64,000 nucleotides of DNA from Fibrella forsythiae. Its GTDB lineage: Bacteria; Bacteroidota; Bacteroidia; Cytophagales; Spirosomataceae. The position numbers and the translations under genes were made by a program. The first letter of the stretch is position 1, and every line of letters starts with the position of its first letter. The notes beneath the pieces are model-generated. The model ran no database searches, had not been told where the DNA came from, and saw nothing but the letters and a program-made list of their open reading frames with translations. This document shows, one piece after another, positions 17,619 through 27,070 of the stretch. Location: NCBI RefSeq assembly GCF_017353175.1, contig NZ_JAFMYW010000005.1, forward strand, positions 372,001 to 436,000. The letters run 5' to 3'.

Positions 17619-18362
17619 ATGGCTTTTATCCAGACTGACACCTACACCCTCCACAGTTACGAATGCGATGCCACCGGTCGGATAAGCATACCTGCATTGA
17701 TGAACCTCATGCAGGAATCTGCCAACCGGAATGCCGACGATTATGGCATTGGTAGTGGCACGCTGCAGGCGCAGGGCCTCGGCTGGATGCTCATGCGCTT
17801 CGTTCTAACCATGCATGTTTATCCACGTAGCGGTCAGGTAATCAAAGTGATAACGTACCCGACCTTCGTTGAGAAATTCTTCGTCTACCGTGATTTTCGG
17901 GTGCTGGCGGAAGATGATACGCTCCTGGCCGAAGCCAGTAGCACGTGGTTGGTATTCGACACCGCTAAACGGGGCATTATTCCCGTTCCCGGCTTTATTC
18001 GTTCCCTGTCGCCACCCGACATGGCCAATGTGTCGCCCAAGCTTCCGCTGAAACCGGAGTACCAAACGCTTGATTTCACGGAAGTGCCATCAGACAAGGT
18101 TACGGTAGGCTGGTTCGATATCGACGCGAACCAACACGTGAACAATGTCGTGTACATTCGCTGGCTGCTGGAACAACTTACCGACACGATTCTGCAAACG
18201 CAGGAAATCGCCGAACTGGACGTGGTTTACAAAACCGAAACCCACTGGCGCGAACAGATCGACGTTCAACACCAGTCGACCGAGCCAGGTACGTTCGTTC
18301 ACCGCCTCGCCCACGCCGAAACGGGCAAAGAAGTGTTGCTGGCCCAAACGGTGTGGCGGTAA
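17619..18362 (+). CDS. Acyl-ACP thioesterase
   Basis: 247 residues with two hot-dog halves (PF01643 type). The N-terminal half shows TLHSYECDATGRISIPALM and LGWMLMRF; the second half shows VGWFDIDANQHVNNVVYIRW, whose D-x-N-x-H-V-N-N is the catalytic Asn/His motif. It releases fatty acids from acyl-ACP in the cytoplasm. ATG 17619 is preferred over one at 17583 because the preceding bases look like a promoter and the family begins near this point. Confidence 0.92.
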   Translation: MAFIQTDTYTLHSYECDATGRISIPALMNLMQESANRNADDYGIGSGTLQAQGLGWMLMRFVLTMHVYPRSGQVIKVITYPTFVEKFFVYRDFRVLAEDDTLLAEASSTWLVFDTAKRGIIPVPGFIRSLSPPDMANVSPKLPLKPEYQTLDFTEVPSDKVTVGWFDIDANQHVNNVVYIRWLLEQLTDTILQTQEIAELDVVYKTETHWREQIDVQHQSTEPGTFVHRLAHAETGKEVLLAQTVWR

Positions 18363-18585
18363 ATTAAAAGGGCACTAAAACGGCTGCGACTGATTGGCCC
18401 TGCCTCTTTCTACGCTACCGGAAATGTCGTAAAGGAGAACGCGCTTTTTGTACGGGAAACGCTGTTTTTTCAGAAGACGCGGGTAGCAGCGTCTTTCTTC
18501 AGAAAAAGACAATATATCTAGTGGGTTATACGCCTTTTACGCGTAGGCTATCGATAGGGTGATTTATCTGACTGAAGCCAACACG

Positions 18586-20970
18586 ATGAAGAAGCGTACA
18601 AGGCATTATTATAAATGGCTCCCCGCCCTGCTTGGGCTGGCCTTTTGTCAAGATCTTTTAGCCCAAAAACAACCCGTTGATCTGGTTAACCCCCTCGTAG
18701 ATGCGGCCAATTCGCGCTGGTTCTTTTTTAACTCGGCCACTCGCCCGTTCGGCATGGTCAACCTTAGCCCCGACAATGGCGTTAATGCTGACTGGGGGGC
18801 GGGATACCGGTATCATTCCGACAGCATTAAATGCTTTAGCCACGTGCATTGCTGGCAGTTGTCGGGTGTGCCAGTGATGCCCACGACGGGCGAGTTCAAA
18901 GGCCATATGGGGTCGGATCAATACGGGTCGCGGTTTTCGCATCAGAACGAGGTGATCAGGGCGGGTTATCATAAAGTGGTGTTGGATGCCTACAACATCA
19001 CCGCCGAACTGACGTCGACCACGCGCGTTGGCTTTCACAAATACACGTACCCATCCTCGGCCCAAAGCCATATTCTGTTCGATTTTTCCACCTTTCTTGG
19101 CCCTTCCGACACGCAGAAAGGCTACGTAAAAAAGGTCAGTAATCAGGAGATCGAGGGCTACGCGATTATGGCCCCAACCATTCGCAGGCCCAAAACGCTG
19201 ACGGTCTTTTTCGTGGCTGTTTTCGACAAACCATTCGACTCGTTCAGGGGCTGGCGAAATGGAAAACTGGAAGCAACCAACGGCGTCATCGAAGGTGAAC
19301 GCGTGGGAACGTACCTGAGCTTTAAAACAAAAGCGGGCGAGGTTCGGAAGATGAAAGTGGCTGTTTCGTACGTCAGCGAAGCGCAGGCGCGCATCAACCT
19401 GAAAACCGAACTGCCGCACTGGGATTTCGAGAAGACCGTGCAGGAAAGCCGCACTGACTGGAACAACTGGCTGAGTCGAATTGAGGTGCAGGGCGGCAGC
19501 GATACCACACGAAGCCGGTTTTACACCGACCTCTGGCACGCGCTGCAAGGCCGACGCATCATCTCCGACGTGAACGGCAAGTACAGCGACATGACCGGCC
19601 CCGAACGGCGCATCAAGCAGATTCCGCTCGATGCCAATGGCAAGCCTAAATTCAATCACCACAACTCCGACTCGTTCTGGGGAGCGCAATGGACGATCAA
19701 CACGCTTTGGCATCTGGTGTATCCGGAAGTCACCGAATCATTCGTCAACTCGATGGTGATGATGTATCAGGATGGCGGGCTGATTCCACGCGGACCGGCG
19801 GGCGGTAACTACACCTATGTGATGACCGGAGCCGCTACCACGCCGTTCATCGTGAGTGCGTACCTGAAAGGCATCCGGGGCTTCGACATCGAAAAAGCCT
19901 ACGAGGGCCTGCGCAAGAACCATTTCCCCGGCGGCATGATGAGCAAGGCCGGGTACGAACATAACACATTCAAAGGCGGTGGCATCGACTATTACATGGA
20001 TCGTGGGTACGTTCCCCACCCGCTGAGCACTATTAAGTACGGCTTCCACCAGGACGGGTCGACCCAAACGCTGGAGTACGCTTACCAGGATTACACGCTG
20101 GCACAACTGGCCAAATCGCTTGGCAAAACCGACGATTACAGCCTATTTATGAAGCGGGCGCAGAACTACAAAAACGTCTGGAACCCTGATTTAGGCTGGA
20201 TGTGGAACCGCACCCTCGACGGAAAATGGGGCGAACCGGTGGATATTCTGCGCTACGACAACGGCTGGGAAGAGGGCAACGCGGCCCAGTACACCTGGTT
20301 CGTACCGCATGACGTACAGGGACTGATTACCCTCATGGGGGGGCGGGAGGCATTCACCGCCAAGCTGAACAGCTCCTTTGAGAAGGCGCAGCAGCACGAT
20401 TTTGTGTCGGGCAAATCGCACGACAAAGAGACGCTGGAAGAACTACGCCGGGTATTTCTCAACTACGGTAATCAGCCCAGTATTCAAACGGCGCACCTCT
20501 TCAACTACGCGGGCGCACCCTGGCTGACGCAATACTGGACGCGGCAGGTGATCGAAAAGGTGTACAGCGGCCTCTCGCCCGATTACGGCTACAGTGGCGA
20601 CGAAGATCAGGGGCTGATGGGCAGCCTGTCGGTGCTGCTGAAAACGGGCCTGTTCTCGACTAATGGTGGCACCACACCCGAGCCATTTTACGAAATCAGC
20701 AGCCCAATTTTCGACAAGATCACGATCAAGCTCAATTCAAAATACTACAAAGGCAAACAGTTTGTGATCGACGCTAAGAACAACTCGGCCCGGAACCTCT
20801 ACATCCAGTCGGCGCAACTGAATGGCAAAGCCCTCGACCGCCCCTGGATGCTGCACGAAACGGTTGTCAACGGTGGCACGTTAACGCTGCAACTGGGCGA
20901 TACACCGAACAAGTCGTGGGGGGGCAAACCCGAACAGGCACCCCTGTCAATGTCGTCGCTTCAACGATAA
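18586..20970 (+). CDS. GH92 family glycosidase (alpha-mannosidase type)
   Basis: 794 residues with signal peptide (ends near LLAQ-K). GH92 enzymes are calcium-dependent exo-alpha-mannosidases. Supporting segments: DLVNPLVDAANSRWFFFNSA at the mature N-terminus, FSHVHCWQLSGVPVMP, WEEGNAAQYTWFVPHDVQG (with the likely catalytic-acid Glu) and GYSGDEDQGLMGS near the C-terminus (with the base Asp). It probably acts in the periplasm or on the surface on mannose-containing glycans. The C-terminal 15 residues (GGKPEQAPLSMSSLQR) are followed by a fragment from a different glycosidase. Confidence 0.93.
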   Translation: MKKRTRHYYKWLPALLGLAFCQDLLAQKQPVDLVNPLVDAANSRWFFFNSATRPFGMVNLSPDNGVNADWGAGYRYHSDSIKCFSHVHCWQLSGVPVMPTTGEFKGHMGSDQYGSRFSHQNEVIRAGYHKVVLDAYNITAELTSTTRVGFHKYTYPSSAQSHILFDFSTFLGPSDTQKGYVKKVSNQEIEGYAIMAPTIRRPKTLTVFFVAVFDKPFDSFRGWRNGKLEATNGVIEGERVGTYLSFKTKAGEVRKMKVAVSYVSEAQARINLKTELPHWDFEKTVQESRTDWNNWLSRIEVQGGSDTTRSRFYTDLWHALQGRRIISDVNGKYSDMTGPERRIKQIPLDANGKPKFNHHNSDSFWGAQWTINTLWHLVYPEVTESFVNSMVMMYQDGGLIPRGPAGGNYTYVMTGAATTPFIVSAYLKGIRGFDIEKAYEGLRKNHFPGGMMSKAGYEHNTFKGGGIDYYMDRGYVPHPLSTIKYGFHQDGSTQTLEYAYQDYTLAQLAKSLGKTDDYSLFMKRAQNYKNVWNPDLGWMWNRTLDGKWGEPVDILRYDNGWEEGNAAQYTWFVPHDVQGLITLMGGREAFTAKLNSSFEKAQQHDFVSGKSHDKETLEELRRVFLNYGNQPSIQTAHLFNYAGAPWLTQYWTRQVIEKVYSGLSPDYGYSGDEDQGLMGSLSVLLKTGLFSTNGGTTPEPFYEISSPIFDKITIKLNSKYYKGKQFVIDAKNNSARNLYIQSAQLNGKALDRPWMLHETVVNGGTLTLQLGDTPNKSWGGKPEQAPLSMSSLQR

Positions 20971-21212
20971 GAGAGAAATCAGGCTATGGATGCGATTTTG
21001 ATAAAACACCGGCATCTTATTTTCGCTGGGGTGATGAGAAACCGAGCTCATTCACGTTTGACTGTACGAAGGTTGGTTTGACCGGAACGTACCACCTGCG
21101 CGATGTATGGCGTCAGCAAGATTTGGGCATCTTTCCAGGTTCATTCAACTCTGATATTCGGCATCACGGGGTTGTGAGGCTCCGGGCATTTCCTAAAAAA
21201 ATAAATGAATAA
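20970..21212 (+). pseudogene. C-terminal remnant of a GH27-like alpha-galactosidase
   Basis: An open frame of about 80 codons with no own plausible start encodes a segment ending TYHLRDVWRQQDLGIFPGSF followed by an HHGVVRLR segment. The pattern L-R-D-x-W-R-Q-x-D-L-G-x-F-x-x-S-F then H-G-V is that of the C-terminal beta domain of GH27 enzymes (stated from memory). It starts in another frame just as GH92 ends, so it looks like the tail of a deleted gene. It could instead be the shifted end of the GH92 frame, but GH92 already ends normally. Confidence 0.5.
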
Positions 21213-21303
21213 TGGATAATGAATAGTGTGTAATGGTTAGTGCGTAACGCTTTTATTATGAGCATACTCATCACTGTTCATTTTACACTATCCATCATTC
21301 ATT
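21204..21303. repeat. Imperfect long hairpin just before the cytochrome gene
   Basis: Left arm 21204-21242 and right arm 21272-21303 pair as AATGAATAATGGATA...GTGT against ACACTATCCATCATTCATT, with a 7-base extra repeat (ATGAATA) in the left arm. It ends 19 bases before the start codon at 21323. Confidence 0.7.
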
Positions 21304-21322
21304 AACAGAATCCTCAACAAAC

Positions 21323-23572
21323 ATGGCTAAGACAAAACGCTTTACGTTAGCAATTGCCTCCTTGTTAGTGCTCTCGATGGTGCTGGTAGGCTTTCAACAA
21401 ATCGCCGGTACCAGGCTCATTTTTTCGCTCGACGATTATAGAGTGGAAGATGGCTTTGAGCTAAAACTCATTGCGTCAGAATCGCTCCTGAAAGCCCCCG
21501 TCAGCCTGGATTTCGACAACAAAGGCCGGATGTGGGTGGTCGAAATGATCGGCTACATGCCTAACCTGGAAGGGATCGGCGAGGAAGAACCCACCGGGCG
21601 AATATCCATTCTCGAAGACCGGAATAAAGATGGCGTAGCCGACCATGCGAAGGTGTTTCTGGACAAACTTGTGCTGCCGAGGGCGCTGGCGCACGTGTAC
21701 GGTGGCCTGCTGTATGTCGACGGCCCCAAGCTCTGGTTTGTTGAGATCATCAACGACAAGCCCGGTAAAAAAACCCTGGTCGATCCGGTCTATGCCGAGG
21801 GGGGTAATGTGGAACACTCGTCGAACGGGTTGATGATGAACATTGATAACTGGATTTACAACGCCAATTATAATTTCAGGTATCAATTAAGAAATGGCAA
21901 ATGGTTGAAGGAAGTGACCTCCGATCGGGGCCAGTGGGGCATCACGAAGGATAATTTCGGGCGACTTTATTACAACAACAACTCCACCACGTTGCAAGGC
22001 GACTTTGTGCTGCCCAACAAAGTGATCCGAAACAAATACTTTAAACCCGTTAACGCAGAACAGAAACGGCTGACCAGCAACCGGGTATATCCCCTTCATC
22101 AAACATCGGTCAATCGCGGGTATCAGGCAGGTGTGCTGGATGAGAAAGGATTGTTGAAAGAAGTGACGGCAGCCTGCGGACCGCTGGTGTACCGTGGTGG
22201 TGCTTTTCCGGAAGGCTACGACCAGAACGTGTTTGTTTGTGTGCCCGAAGCTAACCTGATCAAACGTACTATTCTGAACGTCAAGGATATTCAAACGACG
22301 GCTAGTCAGGCAACGGAAGGCAATGAATTCATTGCGTCGACGGACGAAGGGTTCCGGCCAGTAAACCTGTTCAACGGGCCAGATGGAGCCATATACGTGG
22401 TTGATATGCACCGGGGTATCATTCAGCACAAGGCGTATATCTCGCAATACCTGACTGAGCAACTGGCCAGTAAAAAACTGGATACGTTGCAAAACGCCGG
22501 TCGTATTCTGAAGATTACAAGTAAAGCCAATAAGCTCAATCCGATTCCCGATTTCACGAAAGCGACCGCCAGCCAGCTGGTTGCGTTGCTCAGTAGCCCA
22601 AACGGTTGGCTGAGAGATCGGGCGCAGCAAGTGCTGATTCAAAAGAAAGATCGTATGGTTGTCAACCAGTTGGTTACGCTGGCTAAAGCTGAAAACGCGC
22701 TGTCAACGGCGATTCATGCGCTGTATGTACTGGATGGACTGAACGCCCTGACGTTTGAAACCCTGAGCGCTGTGGTGAAGCAGTCGAAACAGCCCGAAAC
22801 CATTGCGCATGCCCTGGGTCTTTTAGAGCGCTTTGCTACGCCACAACGGGTAGCTGCCATGAAGACGATGAGCACGGAATTGCTGGCCCGCAACAACGAA
22901 ACGATCGACCTCTACCTGTCGATGGCGTTGAACCCGTGGCTTAAGCTATCAGACGCCACGTTCCTGCCCACTTTGTCGGAAATAGAGAAAAAATATGCGA
23001 CGCAGAAAGTCGTTCAGGAGGCGCTTACCAGTGGCCTTGATGGGAAAGAAGAGATCTACCTGGCATCGATGAATCCAAGCGATTTGCTGAAGGGCAATTT
23101 GACGCTGACACTCAATAACCGGCAGAAAAAGCAACTCAACTCCATTTACGTGGCCGAGGTAAATGAAGTCGATAACCGCACGAAAGGCCTGAAACTGTTC
23201 CGCAGCATTTGTGCCACCTGCCACGGTGCCGACGGTAAAGGTATTCAGGATCTGGCCCCGCCCCTCAAAGGCTCTGAGTATATCGACGGCTCGATGAAGC
23301 GGCTGGCGTCGATCATTCTGCACGGCGTCAGCGGGCCCATTCACGTGAATGGTAAACTATACCAGCTGAACAACGAAATGCCCGCCCTGCTCAACAACAA
23401 GGACATCAGCGATCAGGATATTGTCGACATTATTCAATACACCCAGAATGCCCTGGCCAAAGAAGGTAAACGGATTTCGGCCGCTGACGTCAAAAAGATG
23501 AGAGAGCGGAAACCGGTCGGCAATGGTGTGTTAACCGAAAAGCAATTGCTCGAAGATGATTTTGAAAAATGA
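21323..23572 (+). CDS. Exported propeller/HEAT/cytochrome c protein (PVC-type membrane-bound dehydrogenase family)
   Basis: 749 residues with an N-terminal signal or anchor (about 7-28). Residues about 40-400 form a beta-propeller of the putative membrane-bound dehydrogenase type (GFELKLIASES, RISILEDRNKDGVADHAKVF); about 410-610 are HEAT-like helices; a C-terminal cytochrome c domain has haem motif CATCHGADGKG and later a Met ligand candidate. It probably oxidises a sugar or alcohol and passes electrons to the haem. A paralogue lies at 24614-26905. None of the window's GGTACGT words occurs in this gene. Confidence 0.88.
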   Translation: MAKTKRFTLAIASLLVLSMVLVGFQQIAGTRLIFSLDDYRVEDGFELKLIASESLLKAPVSLDFDNKGRMWVVEMIGYMPNLEGIGEEEPTGRISILEDRNKDGVADHAKVFLDKLVLPRALAHVYGGLLYVDGPKLWFVEIINDKPGKKTLVDPVYAEGGNVEHSSNGLMMNIDNWIYNANYNFRYQLRNGKWLKEVTSDRGQWGITKDNFGRLYYNNNSTTLQGDFVLPNKVIRNKYFKPVNAEQKRLTSNRVYPLHQTSVNRGYQAGVLDEKGLLKEVTAACGPLVYRGGAFPEGYDQNVFVCVPEANLIKRTILNVKDIQTTASQATEGNEFIASTDEGFRPVNLFNGPDGAIYVVDMHRGIIQHKAYISQYLTEQLASKKLDTLQNAGRILKITSKANKLNPIPDFTKATASQLVALLSSPNGWLRDRAQQVLIQKKDRMVVNQLVTLAKAENALSTAIHALYVLDGLNALTFETLSAVVKQSKQPETIAHALGLLERFATPQRVAAMKTMSTELLARNNETIDLYLSMALNPWLKLSDATFLPTLSEIEKKYATQKVVQEALTSGLDGKEEIYLASMNPSDLLKGNLTLTLNNRQKKQLNSIYVAEVNEVDNRTKGLKLFRSICATCHGADGKGIQDLAPPLKGSEYIDGSMKRLASIILHGVSGPIHVNGKLYQLNNEMPALLNNKDISDQDIVDIIQYTQNALAKEGKRISAADVKKMRERKPVGNGVLTEKQLLEDDFEK

Positions 23573-23637
23573 GTAAAGCGAATACGGATTTGGGATTTCG
23601 GATTTATAAAATCTTGCGAATCAACGTGGGTTAGTGT

Positions 23638-23713
23638 GCATAGCTCTACGCTGTAGGTTGCTGACGCGTGTCCCTTCGACTAGGCGTCAGCAACCTACAG
23701 CGTAGAGCTATGC
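23638..23713. repeat. Perfect hairpin with 30-bp arms
   Basis: Arms 23638-23667 and 23684-23713 are exact complements (outer end GCATAGCTCTACGCTGTAGG). The 16-base loop GTGTCCCTTCGACTAG resembles the loops at 26936-26965 and the sequence at 32335-32348. It lies 60 bases before the next start codon on the same strand. Confidence 0.9.
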
Positions 23714-23772
23714 ATAAGTAATCCCGTCTATCCTTCGCGCATTATATCAAAACAGAGCCGGCCTAATCATTT

Positions 23773-24591
23773 ATGACCTATCAACTACTAGTCAGGCTTG
23801 CAATTCGTTCATTCCTCCTGACGCTGGGAATGCTGGCTGTTTGGTGGGGGCTCGATTCGTTTTTTAACGGGTCAGTTTGGGAGGGCATGGTAATCAGCAA
23901 ATCGGCGCTGGTAGTTGAATACTGCGAATTCAACAACGTAGCCCGGTTTTTTCACCAGCGCATGAATACGTATTCTAACCTGGCGTATTTCTTCTTCGGC
24001 GTGCTGATCCTGCAAATTGCCTACGACGATTACAAGAACGAAGGCATCAGGCGACAGAACCGACTCGAATCGTTTCCGATGCTCTCGGCTCTGATGGGTA
24101 TCTGCTTTATCTATTTAGGCTTTGGCAGCGCTTTTTTCCACGCGTCGCTGACGTGGATAGGCCAGCGCGTCGACATGAACGGCACATACGGGATTACGCT
24201 GGTGCTGGTCAGCATCGGTTTTTATCACGTGCTGCATAAGATCCGGTTTACGCCACTCGCCAAAAGCATCTGGGCCGGGTTGCTGGTGGTGCTGATCGTC
24301 CTGTTTCTGGAAATCGCCCTGCTGATTCCAAGTTCGCGCTTGCTCCCCGGCCTGATTCTGGCGTTACTGGCGTTCATCGCTATCAATTACATCCAGTTCA
24401 GAAAGAAACGGTCTGGTCTACTGGCCATTGCCAGTTTGGTGCTGATGGTCGTGGCCGTTCGGTTCCGCACGCTGGACGTGCAGAAAGTTGGCTGCGATCC
24501 GCATTCGCTCATTCAGGGCCATTCGATCTGGCATTTATTGACCGCATTGAGTAGTGTTTGTAGTTATTCGTTTTTTCGATTTACTAAATAA
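23773..24591 (+). CDS. Ceramidase-like (CREST superfamily) membrane protein
   Basis: 272 residues with about seven membrane segments. The metal-hydrolase signature of alkaline ceramidase and related CREST proteins is visible: VEYCEFNNVARFF and MNTYSNLAYFFFG, GFGSAFFHASLTWIGQRVDM (Ser, His, Asp) and DPHSLIQGHSIWHLLTA (two His). It should be a zinc-dependent amide hydrolase or receptor-like protein in the membrane. Cytophagales make sphingolipids, so a lipid substrate is reasonable but unproven. It sits between two paralogous cytochrome genes, 22 bases before the second. Confidence 0.82.
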   Translation: MTYQLLVRLAIRSFLLTLGMLAVWWGLDSFFNGSVWEGMVISKSALVVEYCEFNNVARFFHQRMNTYSNLAYFFFGVLILQIAYDDYKNEGIRRQNRLESFPMLSALMGICFIYLGFGSAFFHASLTWIGQRVDMNGTYGITLVLVSIGFYHVLHKIRFTPLAKSIWAGLLVVLIVLFLEIALLIPSSRLLPGLILALLAFIAINYIQFRKKRSGLLAIASLVLMVVAVRFRTLDVQKVGCDPHSLIQGHSIWHLLTALSSVCSYSFFRFTK

Positions 24592-24613
24592 CAGTAGCCT
24601 AAATCCTGTTACC

Positions 24614-26905
24614 ATGAACCGTTTACGATTGATTGGCTTCTCATTAGCCCTGTCGGCATTTATCTATGCCTGTAAGGTGCAGATGGCAACAAACACACCT
24701 GTCAACACCAGCCCGACGACGGTGGCGGCTGTAGCTGTTGTCGATAAGGATACCGCACTGCCCCTGGCTCCGTTTTCCATCACGCCCTTGACCCCCGAGC
24801 AAAGTCAGCAGGCGTTTGTGCTGCCGCCCGGCTATCATATGGAGCTGGTGGCCAGCGAACCGATGATTACCGAGCCGGTAGCCATTGCCTGGGATGGTAA
24901 CGCCCGCATGTATGTGGCCCAGATGGAAACCTACACGCAGGACGCCGACGGCACCGGCACCAAAGACAAAAAGAGCCGGGTGATGCTGCTGGAAGATACC
25001 AACAACGACGGCAAAATGGACAAGAGCACGGTGTTCATCAAAGACCTGATGCTGCCGCGTATGATCTTGTGCGTTAACCACGAACTACTTGTCAACGAGA
25101 CCGATACGTACGACATTTTCAGCTATAAAGACACCAATGGCGATGGCGTGGCCGACGAAAGGAAGCCGGTTTATGTACTGGGGAAAGTAGCGCCGGGCAA
25201 CCTCGAACACCAGCGTAGTGGCCTGGACTGGAACCTCGATAACTACATCTACCAGACGGTTGACCCCATCCGGTTCAGGTACGTTGGTGGCGTGCTCAAA
25301 CCCGATTCGCTGCATAGCGGATCGAACGGGCAGTGGGGCCTGACGCACGACAACTACGGTCGGTTATACTTCAGCCGGGGTGGTGGCGAAAATGCGGGTT
25401 CTGGCTTTCAGATCAACCCGAAATACGGGGCTCTGGAATTTGCCGATGCCTATAGCGAAGAGAAATTTAGCCCTGTCTGGTCGCGGATTTCCAATCCCGA
25501 AGTGCAGGGTGGTGCACCCCGGCTCCGTCCCGACAGCACGCTGAACCACTTCACGTCGGGCAATGGCCAGTCTATCTTCCGGGGCGATCGCCTGCCTGCC
25601 GATCTGGTTGGCGATTACCTGATCAACGAACCCGTCGCGCGGATTATCCGCCGGGCCAAGGTAATCAATCGGGAGGGGAAGACGTACCTGGAAAAGGTGT
25701 ACGAGCACAAGGAATTCATTGCCAGCACTGATTTCTTCTTCCGGCCCGTCAATACCTATACCGGCCCTGATGGCTTGCTGTATGTCATCGACATGAACCG
25801 GGGTGTCATTCAGGAGTCGAACTGGACGAAGAAAGGAACGTTCCTACGGGGGAAAATCGACCAGTATGGTCTCGATAAAATTAACCAGCGCGGCCGGATC
25901 TGGCGACTGGTACACGATAGCTACAAACCCGGTCCCAAGCCCAACATGCTCGACGTACCCGCAGGTACGTTGGTCGGCTACCTGGATCATCCGAACGGCT
26001 GGTGGCGCGATAATGCGCAGAAGCAACTCGTTATTCTGGGCGACAAATCGGTTGTGCCAGCCCTGAAGCAAATGGCAACCGGTCAGAAAGGCGCCTCGGC
26101 GCTGGGTCGGCTGCACGCGTTATGGACGCTCGAAGGGCTTGATGCGGTGGATAAAGACCTGCTGACGGCTGCTCTGAAAGACAGCGATGCGCAGGTAAGA
26201 CGAGCTTCGATCTGGATCAGCGAACGGTACCTGACACAGAACGATACCGACATGATGGCCCGGGTAGGCAACCTGGTGAATGACGAAAATTACGACGTAA
26301 AAACGCAACTCCTGCTGTCGTTGGGGGCCAACAAAAATGAACGCGCCCAGCAGATTACGCAGGATCTGTTGGTCCGGAACCCGGACAATCAGATGCTGGC
26401 CCGTGTGAAAACGAGTATCGCTAAAAATGAGGATGCGAAGGTATACGGCATGAAGCTGGGTGGTTTCACGCCAGCCGAACGGAAGCTGATCGTTAGTGGC
26501 GGAGAGATTTATAAAGGCATGTGTTCGCCCTGTCACGGAGGCGATGGCAATGGATTGCCTACCAATGCGGCCCCGGCTTTACGGGGAGCTAAGCACCTGA
26601 ATCATGATAAGGACTTTGCTATTCGAATTCTGCTGCACGGCTTAAAAGGCCCTATTGAAGGCAAATCGTACCCAAGCGAAATGGCGTCGATGAAAGATAA
26701 TACCGACGAATGGATTGCTTCGGTGGTCAGCTACATCCGTTATGAATTCGTAGGTACGTCGTCACGCGCTATTAAAGGCCGACAATCTGCCGTGGTACAG
26801 CCCGATGAGATCAAAAAAGTGCGGGAAGCCTATGCCTCATCGCGTGATCCCTGGACGATTGATGAACTGGAAAAGCAGTTGCTGCCAGCGTCTACACCGA
26901 AATAG
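24614..26905 (+). CDS. Propeller/HEAT/cytochrome c lipoprotein, paralogue of the gene at 21323
   Basis: 763 residues with a lipoprotein signal (SAFIYAC lipobox, Cys about 20). Domain order matches the paralogue: propeller from PPGYHMELVASEPMI, RVMLLEDTNNDGKMDKSTVF and FIASTDFFFRPVNTYTGPDG; HEAT-like repeats around YLDHPNGWWRDNAQKQL; C-terminal cytochrome c with CSPCHGGDGNG. It is probably an anchored periplasmic dehydrogenase handing electrons to its own haem. The start is ATG 24614 (MNRLRLIGF); the frame continues upstream into the previous gene without support. Confidence 0.88.
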   Translation: MNRLRLIGFSLALSAFIYACKVQMATNTPVNTSPTTVAAVAVVDKDTALPLAPFSITPLTPEQSQQAFVLPPGYHMELVASEPMITEPVAIAWDGNARMYVAQMETYTQDADGTGTKDKKSRVMLLEDTNNDGKMDKSTVFIKDLMLPRMILCVNHELLVNETDTYDIFSYKDTNGDGVADERKPVYVLGKVAPGNLEHQRSGLDWNLDNYIYQTVDPIRFRYVGGVLKPDSLHSGSNGQWGLTHDNYGRLYFSRGGGENAGSGFQINPKYGALEFADAYSEEKFSPVWSRISNPEVQGGAPRLRPDSTLNHFTSGNGQSIFRGDRLPADLVGDYLINEPVARIIRRAKVINREGKTYLEKVYEHKEFIASTDFFFRPVNTYTGPDGLLYVIDMNRGVIQESNWTKKGTFLRGKIDQYGLDKINQRGRIWRLVHDSYKPGPKPNMLDVPAGTLVGYLDHPNGWWRDNAQKQLVILGDKSVVPALKQMATGQKGASALGRLHALWTLEGLDAVDKDLLTAALKDSDAQVRRASIWISERYLTQNDTDMMARVGNLVNDENYDVKTQLLLSLGANKNERAQQITQDLLVRNPDNQMLARVKTSIAKNEDAKVYGMKLGGFTPAERKLIVSGGEIYKGMCSPCHGGDGNGLPTNAAPALRGAKHLNHDKDFAIRILLHGLKGPIEGKSYPSEMASMKDNTDEWIASVVSYIRYEFVGTSSRAIKGRQSAVVQPDEIKKVREAYASSRDPWTIDELEKQLLPASTPK

Positions 26906-26922
26906 CGCCTGCCAACGTGTTT

Positions 26923-26978
26923 GTGTTGCTTTCGCATGGCTTCGCGAGTCGTGCCCTTTGACCAGGCGAAAGCAACAC
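26923..26978. repeat. Hairpin, GTGTTGCTTTCGC family
   Basis: GTGTTGCTTTCGC (26923-26935) pairs with GCGAAAGCAACAC (26966-26978). The 30-base loop holds GGCTTCGCGAGTC, also found exactly at 63814-63826, and GCCCTTTGACCAGG, close to 32335-32348 (minus strand) and 23671-23684. It lies between convergent genes. Confidence 0.8.
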
Positions 26979-27070
26979 GCCGCCTACCACCCCTATCACC
27001 TTCACCAGCCAAACCGGATTAGAATCGTTTTGCTGTTTGTTCTTCTATGTTTGGCGCAACCGGTTAGTAG

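Noticed and set aside
18658-19713. 351-codon open frame on the minus strand inside the GH92 gene
   Set aside because: It lies opposite a well-supported glycosidase, has no recognisable domain and reflects GC-rich third positions.
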